NCBI RefSeq assembly: GCF_032452875.1
Contig: NC_083876.1
Coordinates: forward strand, 3,224,001 to 3,288,000
Source: Bos javanicus
Lineage: Eukaryota; Chordata; Mammalia; Artiodactyla; Bovidae
Direction of reading: 5' to 3'
DNA: 64,000 nucleotides
The first letter of the stretch is position 1. Every line of letters begins with the position of its first letter. The position numbers and the translations under genes were made by a program. Below the pieces are notes generated by a model. The model saw only the letters and a program-made list of their open reading frames with translations. It was not told where the DNA came from and did not search any database. Positions 10,278-20,649 of this stretch are shown one piece after another.

Positions 10278-11920
10278 GTTCAGTTCAGTTCAGTCATTCA
10301 GTTGTGTCCAACACTTTGCAGCACCATGGACTGTAGCACCCCAGGCTTCCCTGTCCATCACCAACTCTGGGAGGTTACTTAAATTCATGTCATTTGAGTT
10401 GGTAATGCCATCCAACCAAATCTCATCCCTCGTCGTTCCCTTCACCTCCTACCTTAAATCTTTCTCAGCATCAAGGTCTTTTCAAATGAGTCACTTCACA
10501 TCAGGTGGCCAAAGTATTGGTTCCAGCTTCACCATCAGTCCTTCCAATGAATATTCAGGAATGATTTCCTTTAGAATGGACTGGTGGGATCTCCTTGAAG
10601 TCCAAGGGACTCTCAAGAGTCTTCTCCAACACCCTACTTCAAAAGAATCAATTCTTCAGCACTCAGCTTTCTTTATAGCCCAACTCTCACATCCATACAT
10701 GACTACTGGAAAAACCATAGCTTTGACTAGACGAACCTTTGTTGGCAAAGCAATGTCTCTGCTTTTTAATATACTGTCTAGGTTGGTCACAAGCTTTTCT
10801 TCCAAGAAGCAAGAGTGTTTTAATTTCATAGCTATAGTTATCATCTGCAGTGATTTTGGAGCCCCAAAAATAAAGTCTGTCACTGTTTCCTTTTTTTCCC
10901 CATCTATTTGCCATGAAGTGATGAGAATGAATTCCATAATCTTAGATTTCTGAATGTTGAGTTTTAGGCAACTTTTTCACTTTCCCCTTTTACTTTCATC
11001 AAGAGGCTCTTTAATTTTTCTTTGCTTTCTGCCATAAGGGTGGTGCCATCAGCGTATCTGAGGTTATTGATATATCTCCTGACAATTTGATTCCAGCTTG
11101 TGCTTCATCCAGCTCCACATTTCACATGATGTACTCTGCATATAAGTTAAATAAGCAGGGTGACAGTATACAGCCTTGGCATACTCCATTCCCAAATTGG
11201 AACCAGTCTGTTTCATGTCCAGCTCTAACCTTTGCTTCTTGACCTGCATACAGATTCCTCAGAAGGCAGGTAAAGTGGTCTGGTGCTCCCATCTCTTGAA
11301 GAATTTTCTACAGATTGTTGTGATCCACATAGTCAAAGACTTTAGCGTAATCAAAAAGCAGAATTAAACGTTTTTCTGGAACTCTCTGGCCTTTTTGATG
11401 ATCCAGAGGATGTTGGCGATTTGATGTCTGGTTCCTCTACCTTTCTTAAATCCAGTTTGAACATTTGGAAGTTCACAGTACACGTACTGTTGAAGCCTTA
11501 CTTGGAGAATTTTGAGCACAATTTGCTAGTATGTGAGATGAGTCCAGTTGTGTGCTAGTTGGAATATTCTTTGACATTGCCTTTTTTGGGGATTGGAATG
11601 CAAACTTACCTTTTCCAGTTTTGTGGCTAGTGCTGAGTTTTCCAAAATTGCTGGCATATTGACTGCAGCACTTTAATAGCATCATATTTTAGGACTTGAA
11701 ATAGCTCAAATGGAATTCCATCACCTCCACTAGCTTTGTTTGTAGTGATGTTTTCTAAAGCCCACCTGACTTTGCATTCCAGGATGTCTGGCTCTAGGTG
11801 AGTGATCACACCATCATGGTAATCTGGGTCATGAAGATCTTTTTTGTATAGTTCTTCCATATATATTTTGCCACCTCTTCTTTCGTTAGTTCCATACCAT
11901 TTCTGTCCTCGATTGTGCCC
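10278..11920 (-). mobile_element. BovB LINE, 5'-truncated, 1.64 kb
   Basis: Minus-strand BovB from the 3' tandem units to the linker upstream of RT. The protein remnants in order are: linker with YHDGVITHLEPDILECKV and NKASGGDGIPFELFQ (frame 11627-11929), the RT core with several breaks, a palm whose tetrad reads YADG rather than YADD (11045-11056), and the SDFIFG segment (10656-10937). The long plus-strand frame at 10276-10953 is antisense to this ORF and is not a gene. The 5' truncation abuts an old L1. Confidence 0.95.
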
Positions 11921-12277
11921 ACTAATCATTAAATGCCACTAATCATTAAGGATTTTCTAATTACAACCAAAATAAGATTTGACCTCACATCTGTCAGGAT
12001 GGCTATTATCCAAAAAGATACCAGATATGGAGAAAAGGGAATTCTTATACACTGTTGGTGGAAATGTATATTGATGCAGCCAACATGGAAAACAGTACTG
12101 AGATCCCTCAAAAAAAAAAAAAAAAATGGGACTACTATATTATCCAGCTATTTCACTCTTTGGTATCTATCTGAAGAAAGTAAAAACACTGATAAGAAAA
12201 CACACATGTACCCAAAGTTCATAGCACCATAATTTACAATAGCCAATATTTGGAAGCAACTTAAATGTCTATCAACA

Positions 12278-12333
12278 TATTAATAAAGAAGATGTGCTGT
12301 ATATATATATACAGCACATCTTCTTTATTAATA
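12278..12333. repeat. Perfect 56-bp palindrome
   Basis: Arms TATTAATAAAGAAGATGTGC and GCACATCTTCTTTATTAATA surround a self-complementary TGTATATATATATACA centre, so the whole 56 bp equals its own reverse complement. The left arm is ordinary L1 sequence; the right arm is its inverted copy. Two further copies of the 10-bp palindrome ATACATGTAT follow (12331-12340, 12343-12352). Confidence 0.97.
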
Positions 12334-12741
12334 CATGTATAAATACATGTATTTATCTACATGCCACTATGGAATGCTACTGAACCATAAAAAGAGTGAC
12401 ATTTTGGTATTTACAACAACAGAGTTGGACCTAGAATGTATATGTTAAATGAAATAAGCCAAACAGAGAAAGACAAATACTGTCTGATTTTACTAATATG
12501 TAGAATCTAAAAAATATCGAAACAAATGAGAAAATACAACAATAAAGAAACAGTTATAGGTACAGAGAACAAATGAGTGTTTACCTGAGGGAAGGAGGAT
12601 AGAAGAAGGAGAGAAATAGATAAAGGAGATTAAGAGGTAGTAATTTTAACTTTCAAATAAATGAGTAAATTATACAGTGCAGGGAATAGAGTCTATGCAG
12701 CATTTTTGTTTGGTGACAGATGATAACCAGATTTACCATAG

Positions 12742-13333
12742 TTCAGTTCAGTTCAGTCACTCAGTCATGTCCGACTCTTTGTGACCCCATGAATTTCAGC
12801 ACGCCAGGCCTTTCTGTCCATCACCAACTCCTGAAGTTCACCCAAACTCATGTCCATCGAGTCGGCGATGCCATTCAGCCACCTCAACCTCTGTCGTCCC
12901 CTTCTCCTGCTCCCAATCCCTCCCAACATCAGAGTCTTTTCCAATGAGTCAACACTTCACATGAGGTTGCCAAAGTATTGGAGTTTCAGCTTTAGAATCA
13001 GTCCTTCCAAAGAACACCCAGGGCTGATCTCCTTCAGAATGGACTGGTTGGATCTCCTTGCAGTCCAAGGGACTCTCAAGAGTCTTCTCCAACACCATAG
13101 TTCAAACGCATCAATTCTTTGGTGCTCAGCTTTCTTCACAGTCCAACTGTAACATCCATACATGACCACTGGAAAAACCATAGCCTTGACTAGATGGACC
13201 TTTATTGGCAAAGTAATGTCTCTGCTTTTTAATATGGTATCTAGGTTGGTCATAACTTTCCATACAAGGAGTAAGCATCTTAATTTCATGGCTCCAATCA
13301 CCATCTGCAGTGATTTTGGAGCCCAAAAAAATG
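12742..13333 (-). mobile_element. BovB LINE 3' fragment with TSD
   Basis: A 592-bp BovB 3' end in reverse, cut after the complement of the GSKITADGD region. It is flanked by the 10-bp TSD TTTACCATAG (12732-12741 and 13334-13343). A frame at 12957-13304 holds 115 codons of the C-terminal part. The target is the 3' UTR of the old L1, so this BovB is younger than that L1. Confidence 0.95.
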
Positions 13334-13582
13334 TTTACCATAGTAAACATTCTGAAATCTACAGACATGCTGAATCAATACTATGTGACAGGAACTAACT
13401 AACCTTGTTGTAAGTCAAATATGTTTCCTAAAGAAACAAACTCATAGAAAAAGTGAGCAGACTTGTAGTTACTGATGTGGGTGAGGAGAGGTGGGAGGGG
13501 GCATTGGGTGAAGGTGGTAAAATGTTACAAAGTCCCAGTCATATGATAAATAAATGCTAGGGATATAAAGTGCTGTGGACTG

Positions 13583-13648
13583 TGTTTAGTTGCTCAGTTG
13601 TGTCCAACTCCCTGAGTCCCCATGGACTCTAGCCTTCCAGGCTCCTCT
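13583..13648 (-). mobile_element. Bov-A fragment
   Basis: Short reversed Bov-A piece (GTTGCTCAGTTGTGTCCAAC to CCAGGCTCCTCTT) inside the old L1 3' UTR. Confidence 0.75.
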
Positions 13649-13680
13649 TACAACATGATGAATATAGTTTATATTGATGT

Positions 13681-13762
13681 GAATTAGTCAAGTCACTGAG
13701 TCATGTCCGACTCTTTGCGACCCCATGGACTGTAGCCTACCAAGCTCCTCCCTCCATGGGAT
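13681..13762 (-). mobile_element. Bov-A fragment
   Basis: A reversed Bov-A piece (GTCATGTCCGACTCTTTGCG to CTCCATGGGATT) inserted in the L1 3' UTR. The flanks ATATTGATGT (13671-13680) and ATATTGCTGT (13763-13772) form a probable 10-bp TSD with one mismatch. Confidence 0.8.
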
Positions 13763-13815
13763 TATATTGCTGTACATTATATAAAAAACTGTTAAGAGAA
13801 TAAATTCTAAGAACT

Positions 13816-14429
13816 ATCATCAAATAATAAAATTATTTTTTTTTCTACAGAGAGGAGTTGAATGTATTATTTATTTACAGTGTACTTAGTCTTCACATTA
13901 ATTATAAAATAAATAGCATATTGTTTATATGCAATCTAAAATTGTGTTGCCAAATCCCATGCTTATTGAATGCAATTGTGCGACATGCTGCAATATGTTT
14001 TTGGTTAATTTTTGCTCAAAAATAAAATCCCAGATTTGGATGATACTTAAAAGAAGTAGAGTGCTAATCTGGACCTGGAATACAATTTTCCTTTTTCTTT
14101 TTTTTTCTTTTTCAAAGCTGGATATAATTTAGGTGTAGTAAACATAACCACCCTAAAAGAATACAATTATATTTGTAAGATCCACGTTTTCTTTTGAAAG
14201 GCAGCATGCTATGATTATCACAAAAGAGATAATGTATAAATATTTTACAAATTATATTTCCATACTTAAGAAGAACACATGCTATCATTAAAATTCCAGA
14301 AACACATTCTTATGAGAAAGTTTGCAGAACACATTTTTACTTAAAGCACATCCTACAAACTCAAGAATTTTAATGAGATTTTTGAATAATATGCCTTGAA
14401 TTGTTTTGAATAACACTTTGTTGATCATG
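13816..14429. other. Anonymous AT-rich DNA
   Basis: A T-rich tract lies at about 14090-14114; no gene or named repeat is seen. Confidence 0.55.
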
Positions 14430-16621
14430 AATTACATATTGGTCATGGTGGAGAGTTCTGACAAAACATGGTCCAATGGAGAAGGGAATGTCAAACCACT
14501 TCAGTATTCTTGCCTTGAGAACCTCATGAACAGTATGAAAGACAAAAAAAAAAAAAAAAAAAAAAGACACCAAAAGATGAATTCCTAGATCAGTAGGTGA
14601 CCAATAGGCTACTGGAGATCAGTGGAGAAATAACTTCAGAAAGATTGAAGAGAAGGGGTCAAAGCAAAAACAATACCCATGTGTAGATGTGACTGGTGAT
14701 GGAAGTGAAGTCCAATGCTGTAAAAACAATATTGCCTAGGAACCAGGAATGTTAGGTCCACGAATCAAGGTAAAATGGAAGTGGTCAAACAGGAGAAGGT
14801 AAGAGTGAACATTGACATTTTAGAAATCAGTGAATTAACATAGACTTGAATGCGAAAATTTAATTCAGATGACCTTTATATCTACTACTGTGGGCTACTA
14901 TTACTATATTATATCTACTCCATTAGAGAAATGGAGTAGCCATCATAGTCAATAAATGAGTCCAAAATGCAGTACTTATGTGTAATCTCAAAAATGACAG
15001 AATGCTCTCTGTTAATTTCCAAGGCAAACCATTCAATGTAACAGTAATCCAAGTCTATGCTCCAACCACTTGTGGCAAAGACACTGAAGTTGAACAGTTC
15101 TATGAAGACCTATAAGACATCCTGGAATTAAAAATTTTAAAAATCATTTTCTTCATAGACGACTGGCATGTAAATGTAGGAAGTCAAGAGATACCTAGAG
15201 TAACAGGCAAGTTTGGCTTTGGAGTACAAAATGAAGCAGGGCAAAGGCTAACAGAGTTTTGCCAAGAGAATGCACTGGTCATAGCAAACACCATCTTCCA
15301 ACAACACAAAAGCAGACTATACACATGGACATCACTAGATGGTCAATAACAAAATCAGATTGATTCTATTCTTTTCAGCCGAAGATGGAGAAGCTCTATA
15401 CAGTCAACAAAAATAAGACTGGGAGCTAACTGTGGCTCAGATCATGAACTCCTTTTTGCCAAATTCAGAATTAAATTGAAGAAAGTAGGGAAAACCTACT
15501 TGGGTCATTCAGGTATGACCTAACTCAAATCCCTTACAATTATACAAAAGAAGTGACACATAGATTCAAGGGATTAGATATGATAGACAGAGTGCTTGAA
15601 GAATTATGGACAGAGGTTTGTCACATTGTACGGGAGAAAGTGATCAAGACCATCCCAAAGAAAAAGAAATGCAAAAAGGCAAAATAGTTGTCTGAAGAGG
15701 CCTTAACAATAGCTCAGAAAAGAAGAGAAGATAAAGGCATTGGAGAAAAGGAAAGCTATACCCATTTGAAATCAGAGTTCCAAAGAAGAGCAAGGAGAGA
15801 TAAGAAAGCCTTCCTCAGTGATCAATGCAAAGCAATAGAGAAAAACAGTAGAATGGTAAATAATAAAGATCTCTTCAAGAAAGTTGGTGATACCAAGGGA
15901 ACATTTCATGCAAAGATGGCCAAATAAAGACTGAAACGTTATGGACGTAACAGAAGCACAAGATATTAAGAAGAGGTGACAAGAATACACAGAAGAACTA
16001 TACAAAAAAGATCTTAATGACCCAGATAAACACGATGGGGTGATCACTCACTTAGAGCCAGACATCCTGGAGTCTGAAGTCAAGTGAGCCTTAGGAAGCA
16101 TCACTATGAACAAAGTTAGTGGAGGTGATGGAATTCCAGCTGAGCTATTTCAAGTCCTAAAAATGATGCTGTGAAAGTGCTGCACTGAATACACCAGCAA
16201 ATTTTAAAAACTCAGCAGTGGCCACAGGACTGGAAAAGATCAATTTTCATTCCAATCCCAAAGAAGGCAACACCAAGGGATGTTAAAACTACATCATAAT
16301 TGCACTCATTCCAGAAGCTAACAAAATAATGCTCAAAATTCTCCAAGCTAGGATTCAAAGGTATGTGAATGGAGAACTTCCAGATGTTCAAGCTGGATGT
16401 AGAAAAGGAAGACCAATCAGAGATCAGGTTTCCAACATCTGTTCAATCATACAAAAAGCAAAAGAGTTCCTGTAAAACATATACTACTGCTTTATTGACT
16501 ATGCCATAGCCTTTGACTGTGTGGGTCACAAGACTATAGAAAATCCTTAAAGGCATGGGAAATCCAAACCACCTTACCTGCCTCCTGAGAAATCTGTATG
16601 CAGACTAAGAAGCAAGAGTTA
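14430..16621 (+). mobile_element. BovB LINE, 5' two-thirds (split by L1)
   Basis: It starts near the BovB 5' region (GGTCATGGTGGAGAG) and runs through the endonuclease domain (VYAPT-type block at 15055, decayed GDWN motif near 15160, SDHELL-type block at 15440), the linker (frame 15688-15927, 79 codons), then RT up to LYA in the LYAGQEA region. An A22-type run at 14547-14568 interrupts the 5' region. Stops and frameshifts are frequent. It continues at 24868 beyond the inserted L1; together the two parts give about 3.1 kb. Confidence 0.95.
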
Positions 16622-17747
16622 GGGCAGAGGATCAACAAAAGACAGTTGAAGTTCATTACTGTCATTTTCTTCCACCATCCTCACAGGATATTGGGAGGAC
16701 CAAAAACTGACTTAAGAATTTACTCTTGAGGGGGAACAAGATGGTGGAGAAGTATGCGGATGTGAAGTACATTTCTCTCCGTGGTTACATGAGGAATATA
16801 CCTTCAGACACCGAAGTGCCTGGAGAGCACCATCTGAGAGGGAACAGGAGTACTTGACCAGCGGAAATGAATGAATAGGACCATGCAAAACTCGGTAGGA
16901 TGAAGGAACTAGGAGGGGGAAAAAAAAAAGAAGTATTAGAGTATTAGTAGGATTGGAACTGTCCTCAGCAGGTTGGGGAACTGAAGCAGGGATCCAAGCT
17001 CCAGACTGGGGCAACTGTATGAGTCAGAGGAGAAACATTTAAGGCTAAGAGTGAAACAACTGATCAGTGGCAACCTAAATGGAATGAGAATCAGACAGTC
17101 CTTGCTGCAGCCATAAATACCCTGGACAGGGATGCAGGTCCCCTGGAAGATGCAGCAGCTGGGAGCTGGAGTTTAGGGATCATGGAGCAATCTCAGGGCA
17201 AGAATTGCTGTTGACTGTGGAGAAACAGATTGAGGGGATGTGAGGGAGGAGATTATGATGGGAAATGCCTGTGGAGGAAAGCAGGGCAGCCATGGAAGCA
17301 AGGTAATGCTGCTGAGTCACATGTAGGGGGTGGAGCCATCACCATAACTTTTCTCTCCCCACCAACCAGCATCAGCAGCTGAAACAATAGAGAGGCTGAC
17401 CCATCACACACCTGAGGCACTGAACTACAGAGTAGACCCCAGCCAGGGGACCCCTCTATGTGCCTGATGTGCCAAACAACAGAGAGAGACCCCAGGCAAG
17501 GGATTCCTCTAAGTGCCTGAATGGTCAGAGCTACAAAGACTGGCCAAAGAAGCCTTCTGATCGCCAGCTACAAGAGCCTTAAAAAAAGACTCTGATAGGG
17601 CCATAACTCCTGTGGTGGAGGCAGTCCGTGTCCCTGCACACTTGGCCCCATTAGCATCCCCACAAGCCAAGTAGCTGTGCCACCTTCGTGCTCAACTCTC
17701 ACTGGGACAGAATTGCCACAGACAAAAAAAACTCTTGCATCTATGCA

Positions 17748-17857
17748 TGCAGGGCCACTTCAGTCATTTTCAACTCTTTGAGAGCCTGTAAGCTGTGGCC
17801 TTCCAGGCTTCTCTTTCAGGGAGGTTCTCCAGGCAAGAATACTGGAGTGTATTGGCC
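17748..17857 (-). mobile_element. Bov-A-like block within the L1 5' UTR
   Basis: CAGTCATTTTCAACTCTTTG, CCTTCCAGGCTTCTCT and CCAGGCAAGAATACTGGAGTG match a reversed Bov-A unit. No TSD is visible around it. It is either an old insertion in this copy or a part of the L1 subfamily 5' UTR. Confidence 0.7.
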
Positions 17858-19492
17858 AATACTAGTTACCATACACTTCTAGAGCTCTACATTTCCTGCC
17901 ACCTTAAGCAGCCAACTCCCCTGAGAATCAGACTGCCAGAAACCCTGCAACCCAAGCAGCTGCACTACCTCCACACCTGGCCCTCACAGGGGCAAACCCA
18001 AGCCCTCCAGGGAAACCTCAGGAGTAAACTCCAGTGGACAACCAATATGTAGAGGTATAAATAAAATCACAATTGAAATACAGGGGCAGTGTGGCTAAGG
18101 AAGAAGACCCAAAACCTTCCCACCTGCTGTATAAGCTGCAGATTAAATCCACATGATCAACTAGGCAGACTCTGTGTCTATGGAATATAAAAGGACACTG
18201 AGAGCTCCCACAAAAGAAAACACACTAGCTCTGATAGCTGTGGATACTGGAGACAAGAACACACAGGAGTAGGACCAGATTAGAATCTGAGCTTCCCCCA
18301 CAGCAGGTCCAGAGTTCAGCACAGTGTTGGAGGGCCTCCTAGGGAGGTGTGGTGGACTGTGACAACCAGCGAGGGAAAAGACTCTGACAGCAGTGACCCA
18401 AGAAAAACATTTATTATTCTTTGTTTTGACTTGTTTTGTAGATTCTTTTGGATTTTTTTTTTCACTCTTTCCACGACCACCACCCCTCATTGTAGTTGTT
18501 GATTTTATTGGCATTATGAAATTGAATTAAGCTTTTGAGCTTTTTTTCAATTTTTTCCTCTCAGTCACATATTTTGCAGTTGTTATATACCTCTGCATCT
18601 ATGTTGGGCTTTTACAGTTCTGTGGAGTTTTCCTTTTTTTTTTTTATTCTTTTGTTTCTTCTTCTTTTTTTCCCCATTCTTTTCCTCCTTTTTTCTTTTC
18701 TCTTTTTTATAATTTTAATTTTTAATTTTTTAGACCTTTTTTCTTTTTTTTTTTTTACACTTAGTCCTTAATTTGTCTTTCCTACTATTCTTTTCTCCTT
18801 GCAGTTAATTATTAATGTATATAAGTCTTCTTAACCTACCTTTATTTAACTTTGCATATCTATTCTTTCTTTCCTTTTATCTCAACATATTTGTTAGTTT
18901 TGTTTTCATTATTCTATGCCCCACTTGGCACCTTGCTTCAGTTTTGTTTTCCAGTTTGTGCTTTAGGTAGGATTTTTTTTTAAACTAGTAAATATAACTT
19001 TTGATTTCCTTTAGTTTGCCAGGTCAATCTACTGTACTTTATTTTTGTTGGACTGTTTTGACTTTGCCTATAGGTGTATATGTATATGTGTATATTCCAT
19101 TATTTTAATTATCATTTGCCTGATTTTGTAACTGCCATTTGGGGTACCTCTTTGGTTTCCCATTTTTGGGTATTTTTTAAATCTCACTTAAGGTCATAAC
19201 AAACCACTTGTGAAATCTTCATTCCTGACCAGAGATCAAGTCCTGAGCCTTTGGAGTGGGAGCACTGACTCCAAGATCCTAGAGATGGTGAACCCTAGGG
19301 AGTATTAAATAGTGAGAACTCACAAAAAGGAAATCACCTGAATGCAAGACCTGGCATCACCCAATCACCAGTGGCACCTTGTGCATGAGGCTTCATTTAA
19401 ACACCAAACAAAACAAAAATACAAACCCAATCATCTGCAAACATGATTAACGCCTCACTCAGCCTTGCCCATCAGAGGAAAAACAAACAAAA

Positions 19493-19632
19493 ACTCAGCA
19501 CAAATCTCACTGTATACGAAGCTTACACAAACCACTGGACTGAACTTAGGAGGGCAGAAACCACTCAGCACAAATCTCACTCTATTCGAAGCTTACACAA
19601 ACCACTGGACTGAACTTAGGAGGGCAGAAACC
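19493..19632 (+). repeat. 70-bp tandem duplication
   Basis: Two adjacent 70-bp units (19493-19562 and 19563-19632) start ACTCAGCACAAATCTCAC and differ at only two positions (TGTATACG versus TCTATTCG). They lie in the L1 5' UTR just upstream of ORF1. Confidence 0.95.
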
Positions 19633-19705
19633 AAAAGGAAGAAAGAATTCAACATTGAAGTCTGGGAAAAGGAGACCTCAAACACAATAAGTTAAAAAAA
19701 TAATA

Positions 19706-20575
19706 ATGAAAAGGCAGATAAATACTACAGAAATAAAAGAACAAATTAGAAACACAGAAGTTCAAATAAATGAAGAAGAAATAGGCAAACTACCTGAAAA
19801 AGAATTTAGAATAATAATATTAAAGATGATCAAGCATTCAAAACAAAATGGGGAAAATGCAAGAATCAATTAACAAAGACCTAGAAGAATTAAAGAATAA
19901 ACATACAGTGACAAACAACACAATTCTTGAAATTAAAATATTCTAGAAGGAATCACTAAAATGTTACCTGAAGCTGAAGAATGAATCAGTGAGCTGGAAG
20001 ATGATATGATGGAAATAACTTCTGAAGAGCAGAATAAAATAAAAAGAATGAAAAAAACTGGGGATAGCCTCAGAGACCTCTGGGACAATATCAAATGCAG
20101 CACATACAAGTTATAGGGATCCCAGAAGAAGAAGAGAAAATTAAAGGGTCTGAGAACATTTTTGAAGAGAGTATAGAATTGAAAATTTCTCCAAAGTGGA
20201 AAAGAAAACAGTCAATCAAGTCCAAGAGTCACAACGAGGCACAGGATAAACCCAAGGAGAAACATGCCAAGACACATATTAATCAAACAAAGAATAAACA
20301 CAACAAAAAAGATATTAAAAGCAGCAAAGGAAAAGCAACAATTAACATCCAGGGGAAACCCCATATGTTTAACAGCTGATCTTTCAGTAGATACTCTGCA
20401 GGGCAGAAGGAAATGGCAGACTATAGTTAAAGTACTGGAAGGGAAAAACCTACAGCCAAGATCACTGTATCCAGCAAGGATCTTATTCAAAACTGATGGA
20501 GAAATAAAAAGCTTTTCAGACAAGCAAAAGTTAAGAGAATTCAGTACCATCAAACCAGCTTTACAAGAAATGTAA
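19706..20575 (+). pseudogene. L1 ORF1 remnant (RNA-binding protein)
   Basis: L1 ORF1 encodes the coiled-coil, RNA-binding, chaperone protein of the L1 RNP. The start at 19706 gives the family-typical MKRQ beginning and then IGKLPEKEFRIII. A coiled-coil-like stretch with ISELEDDMMEI follows near 19990, the RRM-region piece RDLWDNI near 20080, and the C-terminal domain from RHILIK through LYPARILF, DGEIKSFSDKQKLREFS to PALQEM (clearest at 20264-20575). At least four in-frame stops and phase shifts separate these blocks. It ends about 75 bp upstream of the ORF2 start region, the normal L1 arrangement. Confidence 0.88.
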
Positions 20576-20649
20576 AGGGACTTATATAGTCAAGAAATAG
20601 AGGAGAAGAAAAGAGATCTAAAAGTCAACCCCAAACAATTAAAAAACTG

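Larger units (their letters stand above)
11937..13815 (+). mobile_element. Old L1 3' end, interrupted by BovB and Bov SINEs
   Basis: The end of ORF2 and the 3' UTR of an old mammalian L1 are recognisable: CACTGTTGGTGGAAATGTA, the ACAATAGCCAATATTTGGAAGCAAC-type stretch, GAAATAAGCCA.ACAGAGAAAGACAAATACTGT, then after the interruptions CAGACTTGTAGTTACTGATG and ATAAATAAATGCTAGGGATAT, and finally CTGTTAAGAGAATAAATTCTAAGAACT near 13790. It is split by a BovB (12742-13333) and two Bov-A fragments, and it contains the palindrome at 12278-12333. The frame is destroyed. Confidence 0.85.

Noticed and set aside
10276..10953. 225-codon plus-strand open frame
   Set aside because: It is exactly antisense to the BovB C-terminal and palm region (10278-11920, minus); BovB antisense often stays open by composition.
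18600..18760. Polypyrimidine tract considered as a regulatory or splice element
   Set aside because: Lies within the L1 5' UTR and has no paired exon evidence.
18161..18771. Open frames in the L1 5' UTR, including a phenylalanine-rich one
   Set aside because: They come from pyrimidine-rich 5' UTR sequence and its complement; not ORF1 or ORF2.
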